Assembly: GCF_029867415.1 (NCBI RefSeq)
Contig: NW_026705390.1
Coordinates: 310,001 to 374,000 of the forward strand
From: Vicia villosa
Lineage: Eukaryota > Streptophyta > Magnoliopsida > Fabales > Fabaceae
DNA length: 64,000 nt
Direction of reading: 5' to 3'
Shown: piece by piece, positions 1 to 12,560 of the stretch
How the letters are laid out: each line of letters opens with the position of its first letter
Position numbering within the stretch: the first letter of the stretch is position 1
Position numbers and translations under genes: made by a program
The notes under the pieces: generated by a model
Told to the model about the DNA's origin: nothing
What the model saw: the letters and a program-made list of their open reading frames with translations, nothing else
Database searches by the model: none

Positions 1-182
1 TTTGTGAGAATAAACAACCTCTATTTTTGAAAACTCAAAATCTTTTGCAAATATAATTTCTTTCATCTCATTCCAAAAACTACTCACATAACTGATAACA
101 TTTTTCAAAGTGATTTTGTGAGAATCAACAACCTCCATTTTTTAAAACTCAAAATCTCTTACAAACATAATTTCTTTCATCT
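1..182. repeat. Imperfect tandem duplication, unit about 68 bp
   Basis: The block at 1-68 (tttgtgagaat...ttctttcatctc) recurs at about 115-181 with a handful of substitutions, giving a 114-bp offset. No coding function is visible. It may belong to a longer repeat that starts before the window. Confidence 0.75.
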
Positions 183-710
183 CCAACCTCTTGTTTATAT
201 TCGATTATTGATATTTTTAAGCTTGAAAGATTGTGGTTGTTGTGACTAGTACTGACAAATTCAAGTGAAAAGAATGAGGCTTTTCTCTCTAGTTGACCTT
301 GGTAGTGACTGTGTGGAAGGTTATAGACAAGGTGGAGTTTTAATCATTCTTCAGACAGTTCATCGCTCAAGAAATCAGTGGAATCAGGGGCGATTGCCAC
401 ACACGAAGACTGTAAGAAGATTAGTGAAGCTGAAAGATTCAAGAAGTGAGAATAAGTTAAAGATTTTGCAGAAGAGTTTACAATTAAGCTTTATACAAGC
501 CAAGATCCAAATAGGAGATTTATTTTTTCTCAACATTGTTGTGAATTGTTGATTGTATGAACTCTTGTAATATTTGTTAAAAAAGAGTGGAAGAAAACAA
601 ATTTCAACGGGAAACCATTGAAGAGTGTAGTAGGCTCCTGCAAGGACAATAGAGATGAACCATAATATATCCTCGTATACTTTCTCTTTCTCTGTGTATG
701 TGTGTGTGCG

Positions 711-782
<72 letters not shown>

Positions 783-1811
783 TAATTTTTGTAGGATATT
801 ACATACTTAGGTTATCAATTCTCAGTGTAGTTTATCGTTCATTTGTATTGGCAACAATTTATTACGTAAGGTTAGGTTTTGTTAGAATTGGTACCTAATT
901 GAGCTTTAGTGATGATTAAAATATAGAAAACTAGTAGTGTTAGATTCCGATATTAATTGAATCAATGTATAAGAAACATCTTATATTATCTTCAATTACT
1001 TAATTAATCATTGTCTTTGAACAATCTGTGAGATTTGTGAATTGTGTATTTGTAAACATGGTTAACTTCCAATACAAGCATAAGATATCTATTTTTGCTT
1101 TAAGACTTTTGTGCATTTTGAGAAACCTCTGATATTCTATTTTTGGAAAATTGGTCGAATTTTTTTGATAAGAGATTATTCAACCGCTCTCCAGACTGTT
1201 CCTCTACTCCATATTCTCACCCAACAACTCTCAAGATGGATATTTCTAACAGTGAAGGGATTTGGTATGGAGGGTGATGTATCCTTCATAATAGAGAATG
1301 CAACTAGCTTGCAAGTGTATATGTTTACTTTGTCTCTGGGATTGACAATAATATCTTCATGAAGGAGATTTAGAATCTCTCTTAATTCTTCTACTGATAG
1401 AGTTATCCAGTGCCTTTTTACTTCAGTTTGAATATTCCATTTGTGAGGTGAATATTTGAGAATAACATCTTGACTAATGATAGATATATCCTTTTTGAGG
1501 TGATACATTAGAAGGTGGGCATATTGAGTTCTTCGAAGGTTTTGAAGGAATCACATTCCTTGAAATATTATTGATCGTGAATTCTCACAAGGGATTGATC
1601 AACAAATTCTTGGAAAAATATTACTTCTTATTGTTTGGTGGTGAATAAATTAGAAAAAGGGATAGTGGAAAAGTTTAGCCTTTTTGGAGCCATGATGATT
1701 TTGAAAGAACAATCTCACACTCACAAGATTTAAAAGAAATATGTGATGCAAAAGAGTGAAACATGAATACCTATTTATAGAGTGTCATCTGATGATTTGA
1801 TCGTGTATTTC
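183..1811. other. Unassigned repeat-like DNA with no supported gene
   Basis: No gene is supported here. The part from about 230 to 700 has the look of an LTR R/U5 or leader region, but I found no paired copy or PBS. On the minus strand a TATA-like ctataaatag near 1770 precedes an ATG at about 1694 and broken open frames down to 1176. This could be a decayed retrotransposon ORF, but no domain is recognisable. Immediately to the right lies the ATTTC target duplication (1807-1811) of the Athila-derived element. Confidence 0.3.
711..777. repeat. Compound microsatellite (TC)n(TA)n
   Basis: About 17 TC dinucleotides run directly into about 16 TA dinucleotides. It is a simple low-complexity tract, likely length-polymorphic. 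Confidence 0.95.
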
Positions 1812-2983
1812 TGTTAGGAGTGAATTAGTAGTATTTTCATTTGTCAAATCAACTACCTTTTGAGCTAGAAGTAAACATATCTTGTGCTTTTTAAGGATTT
1901 TATAGTTGGAATTGAACTTTAGAGGTTCGATACTAATTGTAGAACAACTTGCGTCACTTTGGGTGTTATTTGTGCATATATTGAAGTTAAGAAGCAAAGA
2001 CGAAGAAACACGCAGGCATAGAAGCTCTAAAGAAGAGAAATCACAAAGAAGTGGGATAAAGCAAAGGCCGAGCCGCGCCTATCATGGGCGAGACGCGCCA
2101 AACCCTCTGACTTGGGTTCGCTCCGCGCCAGTACGTGCCGAGCCGCAACAGCTGCGTTATAAAGACAAATTGTTATAAATAGAAGCCCTAATCCTCATAA
2201 GAGAGAGATCTTTGGTGAACGAAATTCAGAGAGCAATCCTATTCCAGAGCAAACAACAACTTTCGACGGAGAATTCAACATCAATTGAAGACATTCCCTT
2301 GATGAAGATGAATCCTTCCATGAATCCTTGTGTGTTCTTCATGGCTATGGAGAGCTAAACCCCATTGTGTTGAGTTTAAGGTAGTAGTTAACCTATGAAG
2401 ATACAATTACTTGATTAATTCCTGTGAACAATTGTTTAAGCTTTATTATCAATGAAAAACCTTGCTTTTATTTTATATCATTGTTGAACTATCAATCGAG
2501 AGATAGGGTTTATACTTTTGCCCTAGGTTTTTACATTGACTTGTTGATTAATACTCAGAGATGAGGTTTTGAAGAAGTTTTCATAAATCATCGTTATTCA
2601 TTCCCTTTATCTTTATAGTTATTCTGAGAGATCGAATATTATACCGGTAGAGGTGGTTCTAGATTGATCATTAGACATAATATCAGTTTTGAGGATGAAT
2701 GAAGATAATAACTTAGATAATGTTCACATGAGGATTAATTGATTATTGTATATGATTAGGTTGATGAATCCTAGAACTCAACATATTCATTCACCATTGT
2801 TATTCAATCTTAAAGCTTTTTATTCGTTTAAATCTTATTTTATTAATTGCAATTCGAGATCAAACAATCAAAACCACTACTTTTCGCTAACTCATTATAA
2901 TCCGACTATAGAACGACAACAATATTACTCAGTCTCTATGGATACGATATATTAGAAAATATTTACCCAAAATACTTTCAACA
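1812..2983 (+). repeat. 5' LTR of Athila-derived element
   Basis: The LTR is 1172 bp and bounded by TG...CA. It contains a GC-rich block with repeated gagacgcgcc/gccgagccgcg words (about 2068-2150) and a TATA-like ttataaata at 2173-2181, the likely RNA start region. Compared with the right LTR it lacks one about 20-bp duplicated word in the GC block but retains about 65 bp near its 3' end that the right copy has lost. Confidence 0.92.
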
Positions 2984-2986
2984 AAT

Positions 2987-3004
2987 TGGCGCTGTTGCCG
3001 GGGA
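2987..3004 (+). promoter_or_regulatory. Primer binding site, tRNA-Asp type
   Basis: TGGCGCTGTTGCCGGGGA begins three bases after the LTR. It equals the complement of the plant tRNA-Asp 3' end apart from one C-to-T change. This primer is typical of Athila elements (family knowledge). Confidence 0.88.
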
Positions 3005-3170
3005 CTGTGTCAATATTGCACGCATTGCAATATTCATATTATTTTTCGTTATTTACTTAATTTTAGATTTTTTTGTTTAGTTACTAAATTTTAGATTTTT
3101 AGTTTAGTTCCTTTATTTTAGATTTTTAGTTAGTTACTTTATTTTAGATTTTGTTATTGCAATAGTCTTT

Positions 3171-3180
3171 TTATTTTATT

Positions 3181-3213
<33 letters not shown>
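3171..3213. repeat. (TTTA)n/(TTA)n microsatellite in the element leader
   Basis: A few TTTA units are followed by about nine ATT units in the untranslated leader between the PBS and the gag-like frame. Confidence 0.85.
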
Positions 3214-3263
3214 TTCGTGTTATTTCACTTGGTTGCTAGTTTTGTAGATTTTTGTTTGTCGGA

Positions 3264-4337
3264 ATGTTTGACCCAAATATAAATGTTGCGATTCATGCTC
3301 AAAACGAGATCCTAACTCAACAAATGGAGTATCTCCTTCAAAGTGTGTCACAGTTCACACCTCAAGTTAATGAGTTTTATGATATCGGATGGTGCACACC
3401 GGAAGATGCGATGGAGTATCATATGGCTAACCATGAATATTAACAACAAAGGCTTTCACACTATAATCAAGGTTATCAAAGAGGACCCTCTGAGTTAGAG
3501 GAAACCATGAATTAATTCATGCAATTCTCTTTAGCCATTCAACAAAACCGGGAAACTCAAGATGTTCAACTTACCAAATTCTTAACTGAGCAAAACGTAA
3601 GTCAAGTCTCAAATTTTCAAAACCCTACGACTTATGTAGAAACTTGCAATTCTACTTCTATAAGGAGTGTAAAAGTGATTGGTGAGGATGTTGGAAAGAA
3701 GAGAGTGGAGGAGGAAGTTGATGACAAGGAAGATGTTGTTGAAAAGGATAATATAGAGTATGTAAACATCAAGAAAAATATAGAAGTTGAGTATGAGTTC
3801 TCAATGAAGCTACTTTATCCAAGACCTCCTAAAAAAGTAGATGATGTGTTAGTCGAAGGAACAAAAAAAGAGGATATAATTAAAGAAGTTGTGAATGAGT
3901 TAGAAACTTCAAAAGTTGAAACTTTTTCAAAAGAGAATATGGTGGGCTTAGAGTTGAAGAAGAGTAGTAATGCAAATGAGCATAAACTCTCATTGGAATT
4001 ACTTCTTCCACAAGTTCCTAATAAAGAAGGGAAGGAGAGTCATTGTTTTCGACCAATGGAAATGTTTAGCCATTTTCAAATCACAATCCCATTTTTAGAA
4101 GGTTTAGAGTTAAAGCCAAAATATGTCAAATTCATCAAGGATAGGTTCTCAAAGAAGAAGAAATTAATGAATAAGGAGGTTACCTCTCTTGAGGAGAGGA
4201 CAAAACAAATGAAGGAAGAGGAATCGCGAGCTGAAGTGGTAAGAATTAAGGATGAAGAAACCAAACAAGCAAACATGAAATACTTTTGGGGCTTCACATT
4301 GGTAAGAAAAGTGCCAAGAAAACAAGACAATGGTTGA
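3264..4337 (+). pseudogene. Degenerate Athila-type gag
   Basis: One reading frame runs from ATG 3264 (MFDPNINVAIHAQ) to TGA 4337, interrupted by TAA at 3441 and at 3513. Both stops fall where Gln is plausible, and the second sits inside a TMN-FMQ stretch. Intact Gag would form the retrotransposon capsid and package RNA. The middle is a Glu/Lys-rich low-complexity region. Near the C-terminus IPFLEGLELKPKYVKFIKD followed by a Lys run resembles the conserved segment late in Athila Gag, upstream of protease. No zinc knuckle and no protease follow, so the frame ends just where pol should begin. The longest stop-free part is 3519-4337 (272 aa). It is non-functional or at best a short Gag fragment. 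Confidence 0.7.
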
Positions 4338-5984
4338 TGATTCAACCATGAACCGTCGAGCCATGTGACGTTAAACGAAGCGCTTCGTGGGAGGCAAACC
4401 ACGCTTCTAATGTTTTATTTTGTTTTGTTTATTTTTATTTCAGGAAATAATAAGGGAACCTTTCTGGTGAAAGCTAGGAAGAGGCAATTGATATTGCAAT
4501 ACCCTCTGTGAGTTAACCCTCTCGGGCTTGTTACAAAACATTGAGGTCAATGTTTAGTTCAAGTTTGGGGCTGGATTTACTCTTTTGCATTTTTCAATTT
4601 TCTGTTTATTATTTGTTTGTTTTATCCCCAGTTTAGAATGAATAGTTCCACAACATAATGAAAAGCTCAAGCAAGAAAGTGAAAGTACCAACAATGGAGC
4701 AACAGGCAAGAAAGTGGTAGTGTGTGGAATTTTTTTTCAAAAATAAAATTTTTCCCTTTCTTTTTCAATAAGAGTGACAAGGCAGGTATGAATTTTCAAA
4801 CGTAAACTCTTAGTGTGTGCATGAAACGTAGGTTGTTAGTAAATACTAATAGAAGTTCTTTGTGGTACACAATTTTTGTTGGATCGGCTTAGCCTTAACC
4901 ATTGTGAGGAATGCTTTCCATTGTTTACTATATGCAGGAGACCGTCGATTACTTTGACTTGTTTGTATCATGCTAAACCGTTTGTCGCATCGTTTGTGGA
5001 AATCTGTGGAAGTGATTTAGGCACTTGTTTGAATCTGAGAGTTTCTTTGAGCTGATTTCATCCTAAAACTTATTTTCTTCTGTGAGAGTGTGATCCTTCG
5101 CTAACCATTCTTTAAGCCTGAGGTCAAGATAAATTTCATCATATGCACCAAGGAAACACCTGGTGAGTTTTGATCTCAATAAAAAGTTTTGTTTTGGACC
5201 ATCAACCATAAACTGTGGTGATGTGGTTTCTCTTTGACCTTCATAGAAAGTAGGGGAGCATGCATAGAATCCGAATATAGGTTGATCTCCAAGTTGGGGA
5301 GATTCATAACCAAAAGAAGAGTAAGTCTATAGGTGGTGATTTGCAAAGAATGAAAGATATTCGTAGCTTGAAAAAAAAAGAGAAGAAACAAAAGAAAAAC
5401 AATGTTTGAAAGTAAACAGTTGTTGAAAAAAAAAAAGAGAAGAGAAACATCGAGCTACGAGTGAAAAAGAAGAATGGGTGAAAAAATTTAAGGTATAAAG
5501 GAAAAGGAAAGGAGTTATGATTCGAATGCTTCCCTAGAATAGGAACAACCCTCGATTATCTTCTTTTCTTTGAATCTAAACCACATTACAACCCTGGAAA
5601 GACCTTCTGATTCTCAGATTCCACAGGACTTGATGCTAACAATATGGTGAACGTATGATATGGATTCTTATTGATTTAATGGTTTGGATGAGTGTTTAAC
5701 CCCTTTATTATCCATCATACCTTTTGATGAGAGTGATTAGTGCTGATTCAATTGCAATTGTGTAGTGTTTTGAACTTCTGGAGGTAATTTTCTTTCAAAA
5801 TCTGTTTCATGTGTATGCTCTGAGTTTGCAGGGAGATGAAGAGTATATGAGGTGGTCACTGAATTGAACCATTTGAAAAATATTTTTGAAAAACTCGTTG
5901 CATGATTGTTGGTATGTTTTGTTGTATTCATTGAGGTAAGTGATTTTGTTTAGGGACAAACAAAACTCTAAGTTGGGGAGAGTT
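4338..5984 (+). other. Post-pol relic and 3' untranslated region of the Athila-derived element
   Basis: Right after the gag-like frame comes ...gacgttaaacgaagcgcttcgtgggaggcaaaccac (about 4367-4402), a signature I recognise from just downstream of pol in legume Athila/Tat elements. This shows that pol was deleted rather than never sequenced. A purine-rich caagtttggggctgg at about 4560 and a second tract, agttggggagagtt (5971-5984), directly before the 3' LTR look like polypurine tracts. No other coding frame is convincing. Confidence 0.65.
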
Positions 5985-7110
5985 TGTTAGGAGTGAATTA
6001 GTAGTATTTTCATTTGTCAAATCAACTACCTTTTGAGCTAGAAGTAATTATATCTTGTGCTTTTTAAGGATTTTATAGTTGGAATTGAACTTTAGAGGTT
6101 CGATACTAATTGTAGAACAACTTGCGTCACTTTAGGTGTTATTTGTGCAGATATTGAAGTTAAGAAGCAAAGATGAAGAAACACGCAGGCGTAGAAGCTC
6201 TGAAGAAGAGAAATCACAAAGAAGTGGGATAAAGCAAAGGCCGAGCCGCGCCAATCATGGGCGAGACGCGCCAATCATAGGCGAGACGCGCCAAACCCTC
6301 TGACTTGGGTTCGCGCCGCGCCAGTACGTACCGAGTCGCGACAGTTGCGTTATAAAGACAAATTGTTATAAATAGAAGCCCTAATCCTCATAAGAGAGAG
6401 ATCTTTGGTGAACGAAATTCAGAGAGCAATTCTATTCCAGAGCAAACAACAACTTTCGACGGAGAATTCAACATCAATTGAAGACATTCCCTTGATGAAG
6501 ATGAATCCTTCCATGAATCCTTGTGTGTTCTTCATGGCTATGGAGAGCTAAACCCCATTGTGTTGAGTTTAAGGTAGTAGTTAACCTATGAAGATACAAT
6601 TACTTGATTAATTCCTGTGAACAATTGTTTAAGCTTTATTATCAATGAAAAACCTTGCTTTTATTTTATATCATTGTTGAACTATCAATCGAGAGATAGG
6701 GTTTATACTTTCGCCCTAGATTTTTACATTGTCTTGTTGATTAATACTCAGAGATGAGGTTTTGAAGAAGTTTTCATAAATCATCGTTATTCATTCCCTT
6801 TATCTTTATAGTTATTCTGAGAGATCGAATATCATACCGGTAGAGGTGGTTCTAGATTAATCATTAGACATAATATCAGTTTTGAGGATGAATGAAGATA
6901 ATAACTTAGATAATGTTCACATGTGGATTAATTGATTATTGTATATGATTAGGTTGATGAACCCTAGAACTCAACATATTCATTCACCATTGTTATTCAA
7001 TCTTAAAGCTTTTTATTCGTTTATAAAGTAACTATAGAACGGCAACAATATTACTCAGTCTCTACGGATACGATATATTAGAAAATATTTACCCTAAAAT
7101 ACTTTCAACA
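5985..7110 (+). repeat. 3' LTR of Athila-derived element
   Basis: The LTR is 1126 bp, collinear with 1812-2983. Differences include a tandem copy of the ccaatcat(g/a)ggcgagacgcg word near 6250-6295, loss of about 65 bp near 7022-7035, and scattered substitutions. The TATA-like ttataaata is at 6366-6374. Confidence 0.92.
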
Positions 7111-7559
7111 ATTTCTGGGAAAAAAATCAAAGGAGATTGTGGTGATTGAAAATCAAATCAAACCTTTTCCAATTTGAGTGTGCCAATCGACTGGTTAAAC
7201 ATATTTCTTAGGATTTTATGTGTTAATCATCAATGCTGAAATATGATTTGCTTGGAGGACAAGTTTGGCTTGGGTTTTATTTGAAAATAGGCACGCCGCT
7301 TTTCCAATCGATTTCCACAAGGTGCGAATCGATTGGACTTTCGTTGTTCAACTTCCTTGGTGCAATTTGGGCCCTGTGCTAAATTTTGTTGCTTTTCTTC
7401 ACACTTGTTTAGCTTATTTGTACCTTTTTTTTATAAAAACACTTGAAAACTCATCTTTTGAGTTAGAAAATAATGTATTGAGATGAGCAAAATTAAATTC
7501 ACTATTTTTAAGGATTAATCAGAATTATCACATTAATCTAACCTTAAAATAGTATATAC
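7111..7559. other. Intergenic, no feature
   Basis: Apart from the right-hand ATTTC target duplication, I see no gene or defined repeat boundary. Words such as atcgattgg and aatcgatt occur here and in the LTR-like block that follows, so it may be part of the same old repeat. Confidence 0.4.
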
Positions 7560-8480
7560 CTTATTTTATCAAGAGATCTTGATAAACACTTCCCATGACA
7601 ACATTACTAATGGTTTGATTTGAAGATCTTTTGAAAACCTTCCATTTTTGTACTTCATAATCGATTATAAGACTTGAATAATTGATTAGGAGCCTTAAAA
7701 ATCCCATGGGTTGTTCCATATTGTAACCATATTTTCTCCTATAAACATAGGGTTCATTTCCAATTTTTAATACACCAGAAAACATTTTTGAAGTAACTTT
7801 CTCTCACGCTCCCTCTCTTTATTTATTTATTTTGCCTTAGTGCTTTTGAGAGTGAACTCTTTTTATCTTTGAGGAGTTTGGGTCTGGTGTAAGGGCAATA
7901 TTGTAAATTCTAATTGTGCGCTTTTTTTTTGTGTGTTAAACCAGTTGAAGAATATTGTTTGGTTGTTGATATAAACAAGTTAAAACCTCTGTTTGGTTGA
8001 CGATGTCTTTGTAGTTAAAACTCTTAGTCGGTTCTTGAGCTTAACCTAATGTTAAAATCTCTCAGTTCACTCAAGATTGTCCTGGTGGGAAAATTCTTAG
8101 TTGGAAGATCTCGTAGTTAAAACTCTGTATTTGGTCAGAAAGTTAGACATTGTAAAACTCCAATCCTTTTTTAAGGAGGTCCGTGGGCAAATCCTGTCAA
8201 AAGCTCACATCATAGTAGGATCTTTCAAGAAGGAATTATTGGAGAGAGGAGTAGGCCACGTTATTAGATTGAACATCTATAAATCTTTTGTGATTTTCCA
8301 TTGCTTTTATCTCGTTTGTTTTACAAATTCATTTTAAGCTTTGGTTTTGTGAAAGATATTTTGAAAGCAGTTTTTCAAACCCACACAATTCACCCTCCTC
8401 TTGCGTTTGAAGTCACTTGTCCAACAAAGGAAATCATTTGAGTAAGAGGTGTGATTAGGGAGTTAATAATCACTTAAGTG
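7560..8480 (+). repeat. Old LTR-like repeat, copy A
   Basis: This block is alignable by eye with 11160-12310. Shared features are an aatcgatta word, 'gagccttaaaaa(t/g)tcc', a TATA-like ctataaa, 'aatacacc(a/t)', repeated 'ttaaaac(c)tc' phrases, 'caaaagctcacatcata' and 'ttagggagttaa'. The copies are highly diverged and partly offset. They look like two LTRs or solo LTRs of one family (probably copia) rather than genes. Exact ends are not resolved. Confidence 0.55.
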
Positions 8481-9167
8481 TGTCCAACAAATGCTTTAAG
8501 TTCAAAAGTTTTTTTATCTCTTTTTACTTGTGAGTCCTCAAAGGAAGTGGAGACACTCTTGAGATGATTTATGCAGTTTCTCTGAGTATCAAGCAAAAGA
8601 GAATGAATGCACAATTCGAGGAAGGTTAAATGCCAAATGAATGTTAGAGACATCCTCATATATGATACTTAAATATTGTCTTAATACAAAAGATAATATA
8701 ATCTAATCTTGAGATTTTATAGACTTATCCCTAACCAAATATAGCTTTCACCCCAGGCTAATGTTAACAAACCGTTTAGAGATTTTCAGACTTATTTCAA
8801 TAACCAAACAGATCTTTTTTCGACAAAGCTCAAGAAACTAAAATATATATTTTACGAGTGGTTTATTCAACGAACTAAACTCAATCTCCTAAGAATATTG
8901 AACTCTAAAAATTTTAAACTAACACGACCACTTAAAAAACTCTTCCTCACAAACAAAGTTTCACTCAAAAGTACAAAGGCAACTTAAGTGATTAGAGAAT
9001 ATTTCTAAAGAGAGAAAAAGAGAAAATAAAGAGACAAATTCTAAAGAAAATGACTTTAAAGCATTTGGAAAATGACTTTTAAGTTTAGAGCAATAGAGGA
9101 CCGTTTCTTAATCACTTGGCTTGGTTTTGAAAGCTTTTTTTAAGTTTTAAAAAGTTTAGAAAATGAC

Positions 9168-9204
<37 letters not shown>

Positions 9205-9529
9205 TGTGTGTGTGTATGTGTGCGCGCGTGTGTGTGTGTGTATGTGTGTGTGTGAGAGTGGGTTGCCTTATTACTTAGGATCTACTCTCTTAGTTTTACA
9301 AAACTCTAGCCACTAAAAAAGACACAACCTGTTTAGCTTTCACACTTCCTCTCTTTCATTACTCCGAGTCTTCAAGATTATTTGCCAAATGTAACGATCA
9401 TATAAGAAGTTCAATCTTTAGTCTCTTTTCTTGATGAGACTTGATATGTTTTTCTAGTTAGGTCACCATCATCAAATAGTTGAAAGCTATTTGCACCGAC
9501 TTCATTATAATAGTTGAGTTTGTCGACAT
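8481..9529. other. Intergenic, AT-rich, no gene
   Basis: No protein domain or RNA gene is visible. The GA/GT microsatellite and the left target duplication of the hAT element lie inside it. Confidence 0.5.
9173..9256. repeat. Compound microsatellite (GA)n(GT)n
   Basis: About 14 GA units are followed by GT units interrupted by TATG and CGCGCG, ending in a short GA run. Confidence 0.95.
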
Positions 9530-11050
9530 GGTTGTCAAACTCGTGGGTAGACTCATAAACTCGTACGAGTTTACGAGTCATGAAAGAAAAAACGAGTAGA
9601 CTCGCGTATAGAACCGTTTTTTGATAGACTCGAGTAGACTCGGGAGAATCACACAAACTTGTATAGACTCGCGAGTCTATGGAGAGTTTACAAGTCTATG
9701 AGTTTTTTTTGTTTGAATTTTTTAAATCCAAAAAAGGCCTAAATTCCCCAAAAAAATTATTTATTTTTTAAAAAAAACTTTTTTTTTGCTTGTACATGAA
9801 TTAGTCTTTATCCCAGTCTCTTGTTTCATGAAAGTTTCCTCCTCCCTCCATCGATGTCGCGCGTGCATTTTTTCTGTCTCTTGCATTGTTCGCGTTAGTT
9901 GTCGTAAATCAATCATTCGCTGTGTAAGTATTTTCTTATATGTTTCACTAGAATATTTCTCTTGTATATTCTAGTGTGTATACGTGATGCCTCATTGTTC
10001 TATCAAATCAACTGATCCCAATCCCCATCTATCAATTTGACGTGAAAAAATGATTTAGAAAATTTATTATTTATGGAAAAAATTGTTTTTGTTTGTTTTG
10101 AAATAATATATTTCTACAGTTTTGATAAATTTGTGATTTACGAGTTATGACAAAATGCATTGCTCATAGTTTTGAAATAATGAAAACTTGCTACAGACAT
10201 AAAAGTGTTGTAAATTGCGGAACATGCGTACAATTCTGAATTGGTTGTAAATTGCTTTGTAGGTTCATACAAAAGAAGAAATAGGTTGAATAGAAAAAGA
10301 TGAATAATTTTGTTTATGCCATGTACAATTTTAAGTTGAAAAGTAGAGAAGGAAAAGAAAAAAATGTTGTTCTTTCATTTGAAGATATTCATTCAGACGA
10401 TGAATGGATAATTGATGATCCTAATGAAGAAAATGTGCAAACTGAAGTTAATGTAGAACCGGATGATGTTATTGTTAACAATATTGTGGAAGCTGGTGTT
10501 GTTGTTACTAATATTGTGCAAGGTGGTGGTGGTGGCAATGTTGAATTAGGTGGAAATGGAACTTTAAGCAATCCAACTTTGGCTAATGATGAAGAAGGTG
10601 TTTCATCTGGGGCAGAGTTTGATGATGATACTCAAGATACCGATGAAAATAATGGTGATGATACTGGTGGTGATGATTTCACTAGAGCTTTGGATGTCTA
10701 AAGCCATTACCATATTTGTTTTATGTTTTTTTTGCTTTATGTAGTAGCCAATTAAGAAGAAATTAGAACTTTAATTCTTTAGCCACATACTTTGTTATTT
10801 TGCTTGTTTTATTATCGAGTTTTTTTATTAAAAAATTTGTTATGGAGTATGAAATTTAAATTTTTATGTTAATTGGTGTTCTATTATATAGATTTGTGTC
10901 ATATATGAGGCATTTATAAGTTCAAAAATATATATGTGTTACTTACAAGTTTTTAAATGTCATTTTTAATTTTTCATTGACTCGTGCGAGTCTGCGAGTC
11001 GAGTCTATGGACCCTTTTCGAGTCTGAGTAAACTCGCGAGTTTGACAAGC
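9530..11050 (+). mobile_element. hAT-superfamily DNA transposon, deleted non-autonomous copy
   Basis: The ends are inverted: ggttgtcaaactcg at 9530 and its complement cgagtttgacaagc ending at 11050 (12 to 13 of 14 match). The flanks gtcgacat (9522-9529) and ctcgtcat (11052-11059, with one spacer base at 11051) look like an imperfect 8-bp target duplication typical of hAT. Both subterminal regions are dense in ACTCG/CGAGT words (9540-9700 and 10978-11040), which probably served as transposase binding sites. The only coding remnant is the C-terminal end of a hAT transposase at 10300-10701. The autonomous parent is not in the window. Confidence 0.78.
10300..10701 (+). pseudogene. C-terminal remnant of hAT transposase
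   Basis: The frame of 133 codons starts MNNFVYAMYNFKLKSREGKE and contains SFEDIHSDDEWI. This type of segment follows the hAT dimerisation domain in plant BED/DUF659-type transposases, ahead of an acidic tail. The tail here is Asp/Glu/Asn-rich with a GGGG run. Just upstream, reading K-R-R-N-R-L-N-R-K needs a one-base shift, and an in-frame TAG lies at 10291, so the real frame was longer and is now broken. A ttgtag before the K-R-R stretch could be the old splice acceptor, meaning only the last exon survives. The catalytic domain is missing and the product cannot transpose. Confidence 0.7.
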
Positions 11051-11159
11051 TCTCGTCATCAAAACTTCATAGAGCATATTTTGCGTGATTGTCAACTTTA
11101 TACCCGCAAGCACATAAATTCAATTTTTTTAACAACTATCTAAGGATTAAGAATTAGAA
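11051..11159. other. Spacer between hAT element and LTR-like copy B
   Basis: It contains the right-hand hAT target duplication and no other recognisable element. Confidence 0.5.
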
Positions 11160-12310
<1,151 letters not shown>

Positions 12311-12336
12311 GATACACTTTGATAGTTAAATTGTAA

Positions 12337-12560
12337 TCCATTTGGCTAATTATCAAGTGTATTATGAGAGGACAAAGCAAATCGACATCCATATTTACTT
12401 TATTTGGGAGATGATTGAGTCAAAGGAGATTGGGGTGGAGAAGGTTGCTTCATAAGACAATTTGAAGGATGTGTTCACCAAGTCATTACATAGGCCATGG
12501 TTTAAGCATTGCCAGGACTTATCAATTTTGTTGAAGAATGATTCAAACATGGAGAGAACA
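12337..12560 (+). pseudogene. Ty1/copia RNase H C-terminal relic
   Basis: Plus-strand translation gives LANYQVYYERTKQIDIHIYF and, after a TAA, DNLKDVFTKSLHRPWFKHC. These are the two hallmark blocks at the end of copia RNase H (ERTK.IDI and the DI(L/F)TK.L...F block). At least one stop interrupts the frame, and RT and integrase are not adjacent. It is a fragment of an old element whose upstream part has been replaced by LTR-like copy B. Confidence 0.8.

Larger units (their letters stand above)
1812..7110 (+). mobile_element. Athila-derived non-autonomous LTR retrotransposon (Ty3/gypsy)
   Basis: This is a complete element of 5299 bp. It has two direct LTRs (1812-2983 and 5985-7110) starting TGTTAGGAGTG and ending TTCAACA, flanked by the 5-bp target duplication ATTTC (1807-1811 and 7111-7115). 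The PBS right after the left LTR matches the 3' end of plant tRNA-Asp with one mismatch, as in Athila. The interior keeps a gag-like frame and a short sequence of the kind that follows pol in Athila/Tat elements (about 4350-4405), but protease, RT, RNase H and integrase are absent. The element therefore looks like a deletion derivative that moved using enzymes from a related full-length element. LTR differences are a few percent by eye, plus indels. Confidence 0.92.

Noticed and set aside
265..552. 95-codon plus-strand open frame
   Set aside because: No recognisable domain, in LTR-like leader sequence with neighbouring stops, and no splice or promoter context.
1176..1508. 110-codon minus-strand frame downstream of a TATA-like box
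   Set aside because: Upstream in-frame sequence is broken and no protein family is recognisable. Kept only as a note in the intergenic entry.
10300..10701. Independent acidic host protein gene
   Set aside because: Start fits the C-terminal part of hAT transposases and the frame lies between matching inverted ends, so it is an element remnant.
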